Numbered from the stretch's first letter, positions 8,369-18,139 are shown. The stretch is DNA of 64,000 bases from Amycolatopsis decaplanina DSM 44594 (GCF_000342005.1 NZ_AOHO01000076.1:1-64000); one strand, 5' to 3'. The notes: generated by a model from the sequence alone, not told the origin. Made by a program: numbers and translations.

Positions 8369-8408
8369 CCCCGCCGGGACGGACGAGGATCCGTCCGTCC
8401 CGGCGGGG
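8369..8408. terminator. Bidirectional terminator hairpin
   Basis: A perfect 17-base stem (CCCCGCCGGGACGGACG and its complement) with a 6-base loop lies between the convergent beta-lactamase and vWA-protein genes. Confidence 0.8.
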
Positions 8409-8417
8409 TTCAGCGGC

Positions 8418-10292
8418 TCAGCGACGGCAGGGGTTGCCCGCCGGATGCGCCGAGGTTCCGTGCACGTCGGCCTGGGACTCCGCGAGCACGATCTTCGCGA
8501 GCGCGGTGTCCAGCGCGACGGCCTGCTGCGTCACGACGCCGTTCGCCACGGTCTGGCCGTTGAGCTTCAGCGAGCCGATGACCAGCGGGATGGTCATCGG
8601 CGCCGAGCCCACCGTGATCGACTCACCGTTGATCTTCAGCGAGGCGACGTTCGAACTGCCCGCCAGGACCGGGGCGAGTCCGCCCGGCGACGACTGACAG
8701 GTCGCCGTCGCCTGCGACTGGATCACGCCGAGTTCGACGGTCAGCCCGAGCGTGCTGATCACCGTCTTGTCGATCTTGGCCGACGCCAGCGCGCGATCTC
8801 CCGCGGCCGGAGCCGCCGACTGGTCGTCCGGAGTGAGATCGGTCGACGCCGCCAGCACCTTGGTCTCCACCTTGATCAGGCCGGCGTTGAGCGTCGCGGC
8901 GGCGACGGTGCGGCTGTCGTCGGCACAAGGCAGATTCGCCGGGTTGGCCTGCGCCGCGGTCACGCCGAGGACGTTCGCCGCGGTGCCGGTGCAGGAGAAG
9001 ACGCCATCACGGTCGTCGTCGACGATCGTGCCGACACCGGTCGCGTCGAGGAGACCGGCGCCCGACGGGGCCGAGAGATTCACCGTGAACGTCTCGTCCT
9101 GCTCGTCGACGGTGTCCGGGTCGACCAGGACGGTCACCGGCTTGGCCGTCTGGCCGGGGGCGAACGTGACCGTCCCGCTCGCCGCCGCGTAGTCGGCGGG
9201 CGCGGTCGCGGTGCCGTTGGCGGTCGCGTACTGGACCGTCACCGGATTCGGGCTGGGACCGCCGAGCAGCGACACCGTGAACGTCGCCGGCACCTGCGCG
9301 CCCCCGGAGCCCTCGTTGACCGTCACGTCGTTGATGCTCAAGCCGAGCACGCGCACGGTCGTGGTTTCGATGTACCCCCGCGAAACCCCGTCGATCTGGT
9401 AGTCGACGACGCACTGATAGGTGCCGGGAGCGGCGCCGGCCGCCGCCGTGATCGTCTCGGTGAACGTGGCGACCTCGCCACTGGTCACCTTGATGCTGCC
9501 GGGGTCGTTGGTCACGGTGAGCTGCGGGTCGCAGCTGGTCACCTTCGGGGTCACCGTGACCTCGATGGACTTGATGCCGTCCAGAATGGCCTGCGAGACC
9601 TGACCGGCCGGGACGTTGTTCAGCAGTACACCGCCTGTGGCCGAGGTGATGGCGGAGGCCTGTCCTGTGGCGTCGAGACCACCGACGTTGACGGCGACCA
9701 CACGGATCTTCGCCGCCTGCAGCGCCGCGATGGTCTGGGCAAGTGTGTGCCCGCCGCTCGGATCGTGCGACGGCGCGTCACCGAACCACGCGATGATGCG
9801 GGTGCCGTCCGGGCGGAAGGCGACCGCGCCAGTGGCCAGCTGGTAAAGCGCGTTCAGGTTCGCCTCCGGTGTGTCCCCGCCGCCCGCGGCCGCCCACTGG
9901 TCGATCCCCGCCTGGACGGCGGTCGTGTCACCCGTGATGCCCTGGTTGACCTTGAACGGCACCGAATCGGTGAAGTCCTTGTACTCGGCGACGCCGAACT
10001 GCGCGGTCGGCTGAGCGGCGAGCACGTCACCGGTGATGGCACTGGCGTTCGACCGCACGTTGCCGATCGGCCCGCCCATGCTGCCCGTCGTGTCCGCGAG
10101 CAGGACGAGGTCGGGATTCGGCGGTACGGCCGAGGTCGTCACGTTCTTGGTCACGGTCGTGCTCTGCCCCGCGTCGAGGGTGAGATCGACCGTGGCCGGG
10201 TCGACTCCCGGCGGGGCCGCGGCGGCGACCGCGGTGGACGCGAACATAGCCGTGACGGCGGTCAGGACGACGAGCAGTGGTCTTCGTGACAT
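8418..10292 (-). CDS. Secreted vWA / Calx-beta / choice-of-anchor P protein
   Basis: A 624-residue exported protein of unknown function. Signal peptide at 1-25; von Willebrand A domain from about residue 60 with MIDAS-like D67-T-T-G-S71 and a second loop TPEAN; a Calx-beta repeat at about 330-430 (TVNEGSGG...TVDEQDETF); and a C-terminal region like the choice-of-anchor P family (NVLGVTAAQANPANLPC). The MIDAS suggests metal-dependent binding to a surface or matrix ligand. Start ATG at 10292 has AAAGGGAAG at good spacing; an upstream ATG would add 33 residues before the signal peptide and is rejected. It stands alone, converging with the beta-lactamase. Confidence 0.85.
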   Translation of the reverse strand: MSRRPLLVVLTAVTAMFASTAVAAAAPPGVDPATVDLTLDAGQSTTVTKNVTTSAVPPNPDLVLLADTTGSMGGPIGNVRSNASAITGDVLAAQPTAQFGVAEYKDFTDSVPFKVNQGITGDTTAVQAGIDQWAAAGGGDTPEANLNALYQLATGAVAFRPDGTRIIAWFGDAPSHDPSGGHTLAQTIAALQAAKIRVVAVNVGGLDATGQASAITSATGGVLLNNVPAGQVSQAILDGIKSIEVTVTPKVTSCDPQLTVTNDPGSIKVTSGEVATFTETITAAAGAAPGTYQCVVDYQIDGVSRGYIETTTVRVLGLSINDVTVNEGSGGAQVPATFTVSLLGGPSPNPVTVQYATANGTATAPADYAAASGTVTFAPGQTAKPVTVLVDPDTVDEQDETFTVNLSAPSGAGLLDATGVGTIVDDDRDGVFSCTGTAANVLGVTAAQANPANLPCADDSRTVAAATLNAGLIKVETKVLAASTDLTPDDQSAAPAAGDRALASAKIDKTVISTLGLTVELGVIQSQATATCQSSPGGLAPVLAGSSNVASLKINGESITVGSAPMTIPLVIGSLKLNGQTVANGVVTQQAVALDTALAKIVLAESQADVHGTSAHPAGNPCRR

Positions 10293-10974
10293 GGACTTCC
10301 CTTTCGAGACCCGGCCGGAGCCGGAATTCCTGTGGGCTTCCTGAAGAAACGGAAAGATCCGCAATTCGTTAGCGCCGGCCACGGATGTCACCCGGAACGC
10401 CCCGTGTCAAGGCGCCCAACGGGGCTGTTACCGCGAATCCGGGCTACGCGGACCATGACCGCGTTACGCCGTGGAGCGGGAAGAGCTCCGGCGCCGCTCA
10501 CTCACCAGCATGAGGAAGGACCGGGATTCCCACCTTTTCCGTGATCACTTCACCGCACGGAAACCCGATTTCGCGCTGCCTTCACCGGTGAACATTCACC
10601 GAATGTCGCAACGCCGACGATAGATCGAGATCACGGCGAGACCTCTGGGCGAGCGTGACCCTGCTTGCTCGGCGTCCGCAGTTTTGGCGGCGGGAGCGGG
10701 CTCGCCACAGCGACCTGGCCACTTCACACGGGGTCGTGGTAAAGAGCGTTCTAACCCTCTTTGCCACTCACGACCCCCGCGCGGAACTACCGCAGGCGCC
10801 ACCTGGCGCGACGTCATCGCCGTGAACTCCTACCCTCGGCGCGCCGAACATGCGGGGCGAGATCAGGGTCACCGCGATCGCCGGGCACTCCCGCGTGTGA
10901 ACCCCGCACTCCTTGGGTACTCCCTCCCTGCGCCCATGCTCTTGGCCAGCTGGGAAACCCGCTAAGGAGAACGC
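10293..10974. other. Gene-free stretch with a family palindrome
   Basis: No convincing coding sequence on either strand. It must hold the promoters of the two divergent genes. It also holds a degenerate copy of the GTGAGTGG palindrome at 10731-10776. I see nothing else that I can name. Confidence 0.5.
10731..10776. repeat. GTGAGTGG-family palindrome, degenerate copy
   Basis: Arms GGGTCGTG-GTAAAGAG and CTCTTTGCCACTCACGACCC pair around GCGTTCTAACC. The left arm has lost four bases (AGTG) compared with the right, so the copy is imperfect. Confidence 0.7.
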
Positions 10975-11370
10975 GTGGGTATCACGAGAACACGACAGGC
11001 TTACGAATTCCCCACCGGCATCGCCCCGCCACTGGGAGAAATCCGGGCCTGGCTGCGAGAGCGGCTGAGCAAGGTCGGCCGCGCCACCATCGCGGACACC
11101 GAGCTGCTGACCACGGAACTGGTCACCAACGCGCACGAACACGCGGACGGCGTCGCCGAGCTCAGGGTATCCGTCCCCTCGGGCCGGGACGTCGTCCGCG
11201 TCGAAGTCGACGACCGCCGTCCGCGCCTGCGGCCGCACCGCGTGACCAAAAGAGACCCGACGAGCCCCCATGGGCGAGGACTGGCGCTGGTCGAGGCGAT
11301 CAGCACGCGGTGGGGCGTGGACACCGGCGCGGGGTTCAAAACGGTGTGGGCGGAGATTCCGTTGCCCTGA
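10975..11370 (+). CDS. RsbW-like ATP-binding anti-sigma kinase domain protein
   Basis: A 131-residue stand-alone HATPase_c_2 domain of the kind that acts as a serine kinase or anti-sigma factor in actinomycetes. Visible boxes are the N-box TELVTNAHEHADG near residues 42-54, the Asp-containing VDDRRPRLRP, and the glycine box HGRGLALVEAIS. Start GTG at 10975 follows AAGGAGAACGC. No sigma factor or antagonist gene is adjacent, so its partner is unknown. Confidence 0.85.
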   Translation: MGITRTRQAYEFPTGIAPPLGEIRAWLRERLSKVGRATIADTELLTTELVTNAHEHADGVAELRVSVPSGRDVVRVEVDDRRPRLRPHRVTKRDPTSPHGRGLALVEAISTRWGVDTGAGFKTVWAEIPLP

Positions 11371-11698
11371 CACGGTCATCGCGTGACAGGCTCGCGCAGC
11401 GCCCTGGTGGCGCCGGCGCCACCGGCCCGGTGATCGCGTCGTCCCGTCTCCCCCGCCGGCTTTCCGGGACATCACCGCCCTGCACCTGGCGCTCTGGCAA
11501 CACTGCGGCCTGGCGGGGATCCACGGTTTCCTGTTCCTCGAAGCCGAGCGGACGATGGGCCTCGGTCAGATCGACCGCCAGCTCACCCAGCTGATCCGAT
11601 CCGGCGCGCTCCACGGCGTGTGTGGGATCGCGCTCGGCCACCCGCCGTCCTGGAGACGGACGCGGGAACGCTCACCGTCGAACCAGCGGTGCGCTGGA
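11371..11698. other. Gap between convergent genes
   Basis: About 330 bases between the RsbW-like gene and the esterase gene. One frame on the plus strand gives a plausible helical peptide (LFLEAERTMGLGQIDRQL and onward, from about 11534) but it has no clear start, stop context or family. It may be a gene relic. No other signal is visible. Confidence 0.35.
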
Positions 11699-12622
11699 CT
11701 ACTTCGACTCGACCCGGGCGAGCGGATCCGGCGCCGCGGCCAGTTTCTCGCACGCCACCTGCCAGGCGATGTCCTCCGGGTAGAGCGCGGAGCGAAGGTA
11801 GGCCCAGGTGAGGTGCCGCACCGCGGCCACGCGTTCCACATTTTCGTCCGTCGTCTCGGCGACGTCGTAGCCGGACACCCCGCCGAGCCCGTGCTCCGCG
11901 TCGAACAGGGTGAGCAGGGCCTTGCGGCCCGGCGCAAGAAAATACGGGTCGGTGTGCCACTCCGGGCCTCGAACCGTCAGATGAGTGGAGGCGTCTTTGT
12001 CCCCGGCGACGACGAGCGCGGGTGTCGCCATCGCGGAGAAGTCCGTGCTGAGGAAGAAGGGGTAGTTCTCGGCCACGAATTCGGTGACGGCGTCGCCACC
12101 ACGCCCGGGCGCGGCGAGCAGGACACCCGCCGAGATCCGGGGCTCGGCGAGGTTCACTTCTTCCCCACTGCGGGGGTCGGTGTAGCGCGCGCCCAGCAGG
12201 AGGCTCGCGGTGTGCCCGCCCATCGAGTGCCCGGCCACGGCGACCTTGCCCCGGTCCAGCCTGCCGCGCAGATGCGGGACGACGTCCTCGATCTCGTCGA
12301 GCCGGTCGAGGATCCGGATCATGTCCTCGGCCCTGGACCGTTGGTACAGCGGCGCTTCCGGGTCGCCGGGCGGCAGGTTCAGCGTCCGCGAGCTCAGGTG
12401 GGTCGGCTGGATGACAACAAAGCCGTGCGCCGCCCAGTAGTTCACGAGCGGGGCGTAGCCGTTCAACGACGAGAGATGGTTCGAAGGACCCTGGCCGTGC
12501 GAAAGCAGGATGATCGGCAGCTCGCTTCCGGTCGTCGGCGCGGAGATCCGCAGCTCCAGGTCCACGGCCCGATCCGGAGCCGGCAGCCGCACCGGGGCGA
12601 TCGAGATTACTGGCGTGCTCAT
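11699..12622 (-). CDS. Chlorophyllase/PAF-acetylhydrolase-like esterase
   Basis: A 307-residue alpha/beta hydrolase without a signal peptide. The nucleophile elbow is GHSMGG (Ser133), the early motif LLSHGQG fits an oxyanion loop, and candidate acid and histidine lie in VVAGDKDAS and DAEHGLGG. Such proteins are often annotated as chlorophyllase-like or dienelactone-hydrolase-like esterases; the substrate is unknown. Start ATG at 12622 is preceded by AAGGGAAGAG. Two copies of a TetR-type operator lie 38-73 bases upstream, but no intact regulator gene is beside it. Confidence 0.85.
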   Translation of the reverse strand: MSTPVISIAPVRLPAPDRAVDLELRISAPTTGSELPIILLSHGQGPSNHLSSLNGYAPLVNYWAAHGFVVIQPTHLSSRTLNLPPGDPEAPLYQRSRAEDMIRILDRLDEIEDVVPHLRGRLDRGKVAVAGHSMGGHTASLLLGARYTDPRSGEEVNLAEPRISAGVLLAAPGRGGDAVTEFVAENYPFFLSTDFSAMATPALVVAGDKDASTHLTVRGPEWHTDPYFLAPGRKALLTLFDAEHGLGGVSGYDVAETTDENVERVAAVRHLTWAYLRSALYPEDIAWQVACEKLAAAPDPLARVESK

Positions 12623-12659
12623 GGTGACTCTTCCCTTGGGTAAACGGCGCCGCATAAAC

Positions 12660-12695
12660 GGAGCACTGTTCCACAAACATACGGAGCAGTGTTCC
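12660..12695. promoter_or_regulatory. Twin TetR-like operator upstream of the esterase
   Basis: GGAGCACTGTTCC (12660-12672) and GGAGCAGTGTTCC (12683-12695) are near-identical, each close to palindromic, and spaced 23 bases apart, about two helical turns. Their place before the esterase start fits a repressor site. Confidence 0.55.
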
Positions 12696-12842
12696 GCTTT
12701 GTCAAACTCCTCGGACTCTTCTTGAGGCGGTCTCCTGCGACGGAGCCGACCCCGCGTACGAGAACTCCTGTTCCGCCGCCATCGAGGAAGCCGGGCCTCC
12801 GCTCCGGCTGGCCGTCGCGGGATCGAGCCCCCGGACGTGAAA

Positions 12843-12872
12843 GGGGCCGGAGTGGTTTCCCGCTCCGGCCCC
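12843..12872 (-). terminator. Terminator hairpin of the glucanase gene
   Basis: A perfect 10-base stem GGGGCCGGAG / CTCCGGCCCC with a 10-base loop, 15 bases beyond the stop of the large minus-strand gene. Confidence 0.75.
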
Positions 12873-12886
12873 CGAACCGCTTCCGC

Positions 12887-15800
12887 CTACCTCGTGCCGC
12901 GGCGACCCGGCGAGACCACCGCCGGAACCGGTCCGCCGTTGATCACGAACTGCGACCCCGGTTCACGGACGATGTCGCCGCCCGCGGAGTTCGTGATCGT
13001 CACGTTCGTCAAGGTCGCGCTGCCGCGAGCGCCGCTCATCGCGAGGATGCCCGCCCCGTTGTTCGACTTGTCGATCTTGACGCCGCTGAGGGCCGCGGTC
13101 ACCACACCGCCGCCCGTCTTGAACTGGACACCGTCGTAGGTCGAGTCGTGGATCTCCGTGTCCCGCAGGACGACCCCGGGAATGTCCTTGCCCTGCGCGA
13201 AGAACGTGATCGCGCCGAACTCCTGCTGCTCGCCCCAGAACACGCCGCCGCAGCGGTACAGGGCGTTGTTCGCGATGAGCGTCTCCCCGGAGAACGGCAG
13301 CGGATCGTGGTCCGTCGCCAGCATGATGCCCGGGTAGTTCATCGTGTCGTGGACGATGTTGTTCTCGATCTTGTTGCCGTAGCCACCGTAGATCGCGATC
13401 CCGTTGGCACGCCACGGGAGCTGGATCGTGTTGTTGGCGAACACGTTGTCGTGCGCGATGTCCAGTGAAGGGTCCTTGACGTACTGGTTCGCCCACACCG
13501 CGAGCGAGTCGTCACCGGTGGTGCGGAACGACGAGTCGAACACCTTCGAATTCCGGGTGCCGTTGGTGAAGTTGATGCCGTCGGCGTAGGTGTTCCGGAT
13601 CCGCATGCCGCTGAACTCGAGGCCGTCACCCGGCCCCCAGAGCGCCGGGAGGTTGCTGTAGTCCCTGCCGACCCACACACCGACGTTGGCGTGCTCGATC
13701 CACACGTTCGAGATCTTCGTGCCGGTACCGAACCGGCCGTTGAGACCGACGCCGCCTTCCGCACCGCCGTCCCCGCCGCGGATCCGGCCGGAGCCGAAGA
13801 TGGCGATGTCGGAGATCTGCGTGTTCTTGTCGATGTCGAACCCGAAATTACCCTCGTGCGGATGGTTGATGCCGCCCGCGTTCTGCGGCTCGATCAGCGA
13901 GTACAGCTGCGAATGCCACATGCCCGCGCCGCGGATCGTCACGTCGGAGATGCCGATCTGGTTGTACTGGCCGCCGCCGTTGGGCACGTTCGGGTCGTCG
14001 GTCAGGATCTTCTTCTCCTGCCGCCACTGCCCCGCCGGGATCCAGACACAGCCGATCACGCCGTTCTGATCGTCGGTCACCGCGCGCTGGATCGCGGTCG
14101 AATCGTCGTTCCCGTCGTTCGGCACCGCGCCGTACTCCGTGATCGACGTGCAGTTCGCGGGCTTTTCCGACGCCGGGGCGACTTGCTCAAGGTCGATGAG
14201 ATCGACGATGTAGAACGCCGCGTTGTCACCGCTGTCCCGCTGCAGCTTGAACTTCGTGCCCGGCGGGTACGACCGGGCCAGCAGCGCGTGCGACTCGTCG
14301 AACAGCCGCCGCGCGTCGGCCTGCGGGGTGTTGGTCAGCCCTTCGGGGTCGTCGGTGCTGCCGTAGAGCCAGCTGTGCTTCGACGACAGCGTCAGCTTCT
14401 GCGCGAACGTGCCGTTGACGTACAGGCTGATCGTCGCGTCCTGCCCGCCGCCGCCGGGGGCGTCGGGGATGGAGTTGCGCACGACGATCGAGTTCGCCTG
14501 GTTCGCCGACGTGAACTCCACGTACTGCCCTTGATTCGCCAGCCGCACGGATTTGCGGCCGGAGGACTCGGTCGCGAAGTTCGTGTGGCCGAAGGTGCGC
14601 AGCGGGTCGGCCTCCAGCAGTTGTCCTTGGTACTGCGCGGCTTCCGCCTCGTACTCGACGTACGGGGCCGCGGCGCCGCGGCCCACGACGATCGTCCGCG
14701 AAAGGCTGTTGTTGGACTCGTTGGTCTCCGTGACCGTTCCGGTCGCGTCGGCCGTCGCGGTCAGGGTCGCGCCACCGTTGACGGCGGTCCACGTGCCTGA
14801 GATCGCGACTTTCGCGGTGGCACCCGCCTCGATCGCACCGGTGGCGCCGGTCAGCGTGGCACCGCCGACGGCCAGCCTCGTCACCGAAGCGCCCGCGCTA
14901 CTCGTACCGCGATTGTGCACCGCGACGGTGAAGGACACCGCCGAACCGGCCGCCGGGCTGGGCGGGTTCGAGGTGATGCCGGTGACCTCGAGGTCCGGCC
15001 CCGGTGACTGCGCGACGACCAACGGGATCGGCGAGGTGTAGGTGTTGTTGGTTTCGTTCTGCTCGGCCACCGTGCCCGCCGGGTCGGCGGTGGCGGCCAC
15101 GGTGTACGTGCCCTGTGGCCGCGTTCCCGCGTCGACGGTCACCGTGGCGGACTCGCCGGAGGCGAGCGGCCCGACCGCCGCGTCGCCGACGACGGTGCCG
15201 CCGAGGCTGACGTTCACTGTCGTGGCGGCCGCGTTCGCGGTGCCGGTGTTCTTCACCGTCGCCGACACGGCGAGGCTGCTGCTCTCGGTCGGATTCGACG
15301 GCGTCCAGGTCGTGCCGGTGACGACGAGGTCCGGATTCGGGGCCGGGGTGCCGATCACCTGGAACTCCGCGACCTGACCGCCGGGGGCACCGGAGTTGGC
15401 GAAGAACTGGAGGCGCACGTCCGAAGCGCGTCCGCTGACCGGGATGACCACGGAGTTCTGCTCGGTGGCCGGATCGAACCGGTGGTCGGCTCGTGCCGAC
15501 AGGGTGGTGAACGCGGTGGAGCCCTGCGCGCGGCCGAGGATCTCGAAGTTCTGCGTCCGCGCGCCCCAGATCGCGTCCGGGTTGAGCTTCACCGCGACCG
15601 AGTCGACGTCCGCGTCGACCCCGAGCTTCACCGTCAGCGAGTTCGGATAGCCCGCGGCGGATTCCCAGTACGTGGCGGTGTCGTTGTCGTTGGCGTTGGC
15701 CGCGACGAACGAATGGACCGCCGAAGTCGCCTCGATCGGTTTGCCCGCCGCCAGATTCGCGCCCGCGCTCGTCCCGGAGCGCACGGCGTGGTTGCTGTCG

Positions 15801-16582
15801 CCGGATTCGTTGCCCGCCGCGTCCTTCGCCCGCACGAAGTACTCGACCCGGGTCCCGGTGGGCCTGGTCTCGGTGAACGTCGTGCCGGCGACCGTCGTGA
15901 CCGGCGTGCCGTCGCGGTAGACGGTGTAGCCGGTGACCCCGACGTTGTCCGCCGAGGCCGCCCAAGTCAGCCGGATCTGGCCGGTGGCGGGCTCGGTCAG
16001 CGCGAGGTTCGCGGGCGCGCTCGGCGCCTGTGTGTCACCGGTGTCCGGCCCGTACAGCTCGAACTCCGAAAGCTGCGCGGCAGGCCACCGCGTGTTCGCG
16101 GTGACCTGCAGTCGCACGTAGCGGGCCGACGCGGTCATCGGGATCGTGACCGTGTTGGCGCCGGGAGCGAACGAGTAGCCGGCCGACGCGGCGAGGTCGG
16201 TGAACGCCGTGCCGTCGGTGCTTCCGCGCACGACCAGCGTCTGGGTTCGGGATTCCCAGCCCGACGGCAGTTTCAGCACGATCCGCGAAAGGGATTTGGC
16301 CGTCCCGAGGTCGGCCTGGATCCACTGCGGGAACGCGTTGCCGGCGGATTCCCAATAGCTCTCCTGGTTCCCGTCGACGGCGTTCGCGACGGGATAGCCG
16401 GGCAGCGCGCTGCTCGCCGACACCGTGCGGGTCAACGGCACCTCGGCGAGCGCGGCGGAACCGGGTGGGGCGGCGGGATCCGGGGGTGGCCCGCTCGCGG
16501 CGGAAGCGAGGGAGAGTCCGGCGACTGAAAGCCCCGTGACCAGGAACCCGACGACGATCCGGGACAGGCTCATACGTGTCAT
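12887..16582 (-). CDS. Secreted GH87-like alpha-1,3-glucanase (mycodextranase) with binding domains
   Basis: A 1231-residue exported multidomain enzyme, probably cutting alpha-1,3-glucan of fungal walls. Order: signal peptide 1-30; F5/8-type carbohydrate-binding domain about 45-175; fibronectin III about 180-265; second F5/8 domain about 275-405; two CARDB domains about 410-640; a CBM-like segment; then a C-terminal parallel beta-helix from about 800. In the helix, YADGIN (Asp1001) and TTGDDS (Asp1024, Asp1025) have the 23/24-residue spacing I recall for the three catalytic aspartates of GH87. Start ATG at 16582 begins the signal peptide; upstream in-frame starts are rejected. A terminator hairpin follows. 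Confidence 0.8.
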   Translation of the reverse strand: MTRMSLSRIVVGFLVTGLSVAGLSLASAASGPPPDPAAPPGSAALAEVPLTRTVSASSALPGYPVANAVDGNQESYWESAGNAFPQWIQADLGTAKSLSRIVLKLPSGWESRTQTLVVRGSTDGTAFTDLAASAGYSFAPGANTVTIPMTASARYVRLQVTANTRWPAAQLSEFELYGPDTGDTQAPSAPANLALTEPATGQIRLTWAASADNVGVTGYTVYRDGTPVTTVAGTTFTETRPTGTRVEYFVRAKDAAGNESGDSNHAVRSGTSAGANLAAGKPIEATSAVHSFVAANANDNDTATYWESAAGYPNSLTVKLGVDADVDSVAVKLNPDAIWGARTQNFEILGRAQGSTAFTTLSARADHRFDPATEQNSVVIPVSGRASDVRLQFFANSGAPGGQVAEFQVIGTPAPNPDLVVTGTTWTPSNPTESSSLAVSATVKNTGTANAAATTVNVSLGGTVVGDAAVGPLASGESATVTVDAGTRPQGTYTVAATADPAGTVAEQNETNNTYTSPIPLVVAQSPGPDLEVTGITSNPPSPAAGSAVSFTVAVHNRGTSSAGASVTRLAVGGATLTGATGAIEAGATAKVAISGTWTAVNGGATLTATADATGTVTETNESNNSLSRTIVVGRGAAAPYVEYEAEAAQYQGQLLEADPLRTFGHTNFATESSGRKSVRLANQGQYVEFTSANQANSIVVRNSIPDAPGGGGQDATISLYVNGTFAQKLTLSSKHSWLYGSTDDPEGLTNTPQADARRLFDESHALLARSYPPGTKFKLQRDSGDNAAFYIVDLIDLEQVAPASEKPANCTSITEYGAVPNDGNDDSTAIQRAVTDDQNGVIGCVWIPAGQWRQEKKILTDDPNVPNGGGQYNQIGISDVTIRGAGMWHSQLYSLIEPQNAGGINHPHEGNFGFDIDKNTQISDIAIFGSGRIRGGDGGAEGGVGLNGRFGTGTKISNVWIEHANVGVWVGRDYSNLPALWGPGDGLEFSGMRIRNTYADGINFTNGTRNSKVFDSSFRTTGDDSLAVWANQYVKDPSLDIAHDNVFANNTIQLPWRANGIAIYGGYGNKIENNIVHDTMNYPGIMLATDHDPLPFSGETLIANNALYRCGGVFWGEQQEFGAITFFAQGKDIPGVVLRDTEIHDSTYDGVQFKTGGGVVTAALSGVKIDKSNNGAGILAMSGARGSATLTNVTITNSAGGDIVREPGSQFVINGGPVPAVVSPGRRGTR

Positions 16583-16887
16583 GGCGTCTTCTCTTCTTTG
16601 AGACGGCGGGGAGGGAGCCAGAGCCGTACGAGCATGCAACAACCCGGAGATGAAATGCAAGAAGTTGACATGTTTCAGAAATTTTGCGACTTCTAGCCCC
16701 GGCGAAAGCGCCTCTCGGTCAAGCCCTGGACAGCAGCAGCACCCTCTTTGCTTACGAGCGTTCTCCAAACTCGAACAGCTTCTGCTTCTTTCCCGCGCTG
16801 CAAGGAAAGTCGTAGATACGTATTCCGCAGACACGGTGTACAGATGTACGCTCAAACGCAGGCTAGCCGCGTGGAGGTCGATCCCTG
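16583..16887. other. Promoter gap with AT-rich segment
   Basis: Divergent spacer between the glucanase and the small protein at 16888. The part around 16650-16700 is clearly more AT-rich than the surroundings (TTGACATGTTTCAGAAA), as expected for promoter and operator DNA. No gene is seen. Confidence 0.4.
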
Positions 16888-17244
16888 ATGGACGTGACGA
16901 AAACCCTGAAGTCGGCGCTCACCGGGACGACGACCGAGTCGAGGACCGCCGTCCGGGAGCTGCGGCGGGAGACCGAAGACCTCGTGGCGCGCCGCGCGGG
17001 CAGGACGGCGAACCGGCTGACCGAACTGGGCGAGCGGGTCGCCGATCTGGTGCTGCTCTCCGGGAGCAGGCTCGCGGGAATGGCCGACCGGCACAGCAAG
17101 CCGGTCGGTGAAGGCGTGCGCCGGGAAGCGAGCCGGATCGGCGATTCGGTGGAACGGTTGTCCACCACGCTGTCGGACCGGGCCATCCTGCTCGCCGAGG
17201 AACTGCTCGATACCAGGCCTTCCGGGAAACGCCGTCGTCGATGA
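16888..17244 (+). CDS. Small helical charged protein, unknown
   Basis: A 118-residue protein, predicted to be almost wholly alpha-helical with many Arg, Glu and Ala, no signal peptide or membrane segment, ending in a basic tail (GKRRRR). The pattern is reminiscent of phasin-like or nucleoid-associated small proteins but I recognise no family. ATG at 16888 follows GGAGG at 10 bases. It is flanked by the divergent glucanase and the protease gene downstream. Confidence 0.65.
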   Translation: MDVTKTLKSALTGTTTESRTAVRELRRETEDLVARRAGRTANRLTELGERVADLVLLSGSRLAGMADRHSKPVGEGVRREASRIGDSVERLSTTLSDRAILLAEELLDTRPSGKRRRR

Positions 17245-17485
17245 TCGCGCGGTGACACATCGGTGCCATCGGCACTCCCGTGCCGAAAGCCCGGGTCCGG
17301 TGCCGTCCGGCGCGGCCTTCTCCCGTCTTTAGTCGCTATCAACGGCCGTATCCGCCTGCCTAGCATGGGAAAACCGGTAGCGGATCCGGCCGGGCGATCC
17401 CTGGCGATTCCGCCACGGCCATAAAACGGGTGACCCGTCGATTTCTCATTACCTTTCCCTGTTTCCCCTGCTTTGGAAGGCACCC

Positions 17486-18139
17486 ATGCGTATCCGAGGT
17501 CTTCTCACCGCTCTGCTGTGCGCGGCCGGGCTCACGACGATCGCGCCCGCCGCCGGCGCCGCCCCCATCATCGACGGCGAATACGCCCAGTCCGGCCCGT
17601 GGGCGGCCATGATCGAGCAGAACGGCGAGCAGTGGTGCTCCGGGTCGATCATCAGCGCCCGCTGGGTGCTCACCGCACAGCACTGCATCGACGAACCCGG
17701 CGCCGACTACTCCGTCCGAGTGGGCGACGTCGACCACCGGGCCGGAACGTACGCCGTGGTAGCCGATATCCACACGCCCTCCAGCGGCGCCGACATCGCG
17801 CTGCTGAAACTCGACCGCTCGGTGAGCACGACGTATGCCTCCCTCGGCACCTCTGTCGCCGTCGGCGACACCGAATACGTTTATGGCTGGGGCTACAACG
17901 AAGACGGCGATCTGCAGCGCTACCTCAAGGTCGCCCGGATGACGGTGACCAGTGTCGGGAGTGGACTGATCAAGGCCCGCCGGGGCGACGGGCTGACCAA
18001 CGGCGGCGACTCCGGCGGACCGGTCTTCGTCGGCGGCAAGCAGGTCGGCGTGCACATCGCCGGCAACAAGGTGGACAGCTCGACGCACACCAGTATCTCG
18101 GCGAACCGAACCTGGATCCGCGACACCTCGGGCGTCTAG
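17486..18139 (+). CDS. Secreted trypsin-like serine protease (S1)
   Basis: A 217-residue exported chymotrypsin-fold protease. Signal peptide 1-26, then a short stretch and mature-like IIDGEY start. The catalytic triad is visible: His66 in TAQHC, Asp103 in GADIALLKL, Ser176 in GGDSGGP. It is shorter than trypsins but complete in motifs. Start ATG at 17486 follows GGAAGG. The regulator gene at 18143 begins 3 bases after its stop, so they are co-transcribed. Confidence 0.93.
   Translation: MRIRGLLTALLCAAGLTTIAPAAGAAPIIDGEYAQSGPWAAMIEQNGEQWCSGSIISARWVLTAQHCIDEPGADYSVRVGDVDHRAGTYAVVADIHTPSSGADIALLKLDRSVSTTYASLGTSVAVGDTEYVYGWGYNEDGDLQRYLKVARMTVTSVGSGLIKARRGDGLTNGGDSGGPVFVGGKQVGVHIAGNKVDSSTHTSISANRTWIRDTSGV

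Noticed and set aside
8229..10289. Plus-strand open frame of 686 codons
   Set aside because: Antisense shadow of the vWA/Calx-beta gene; no ribosome site or domain.
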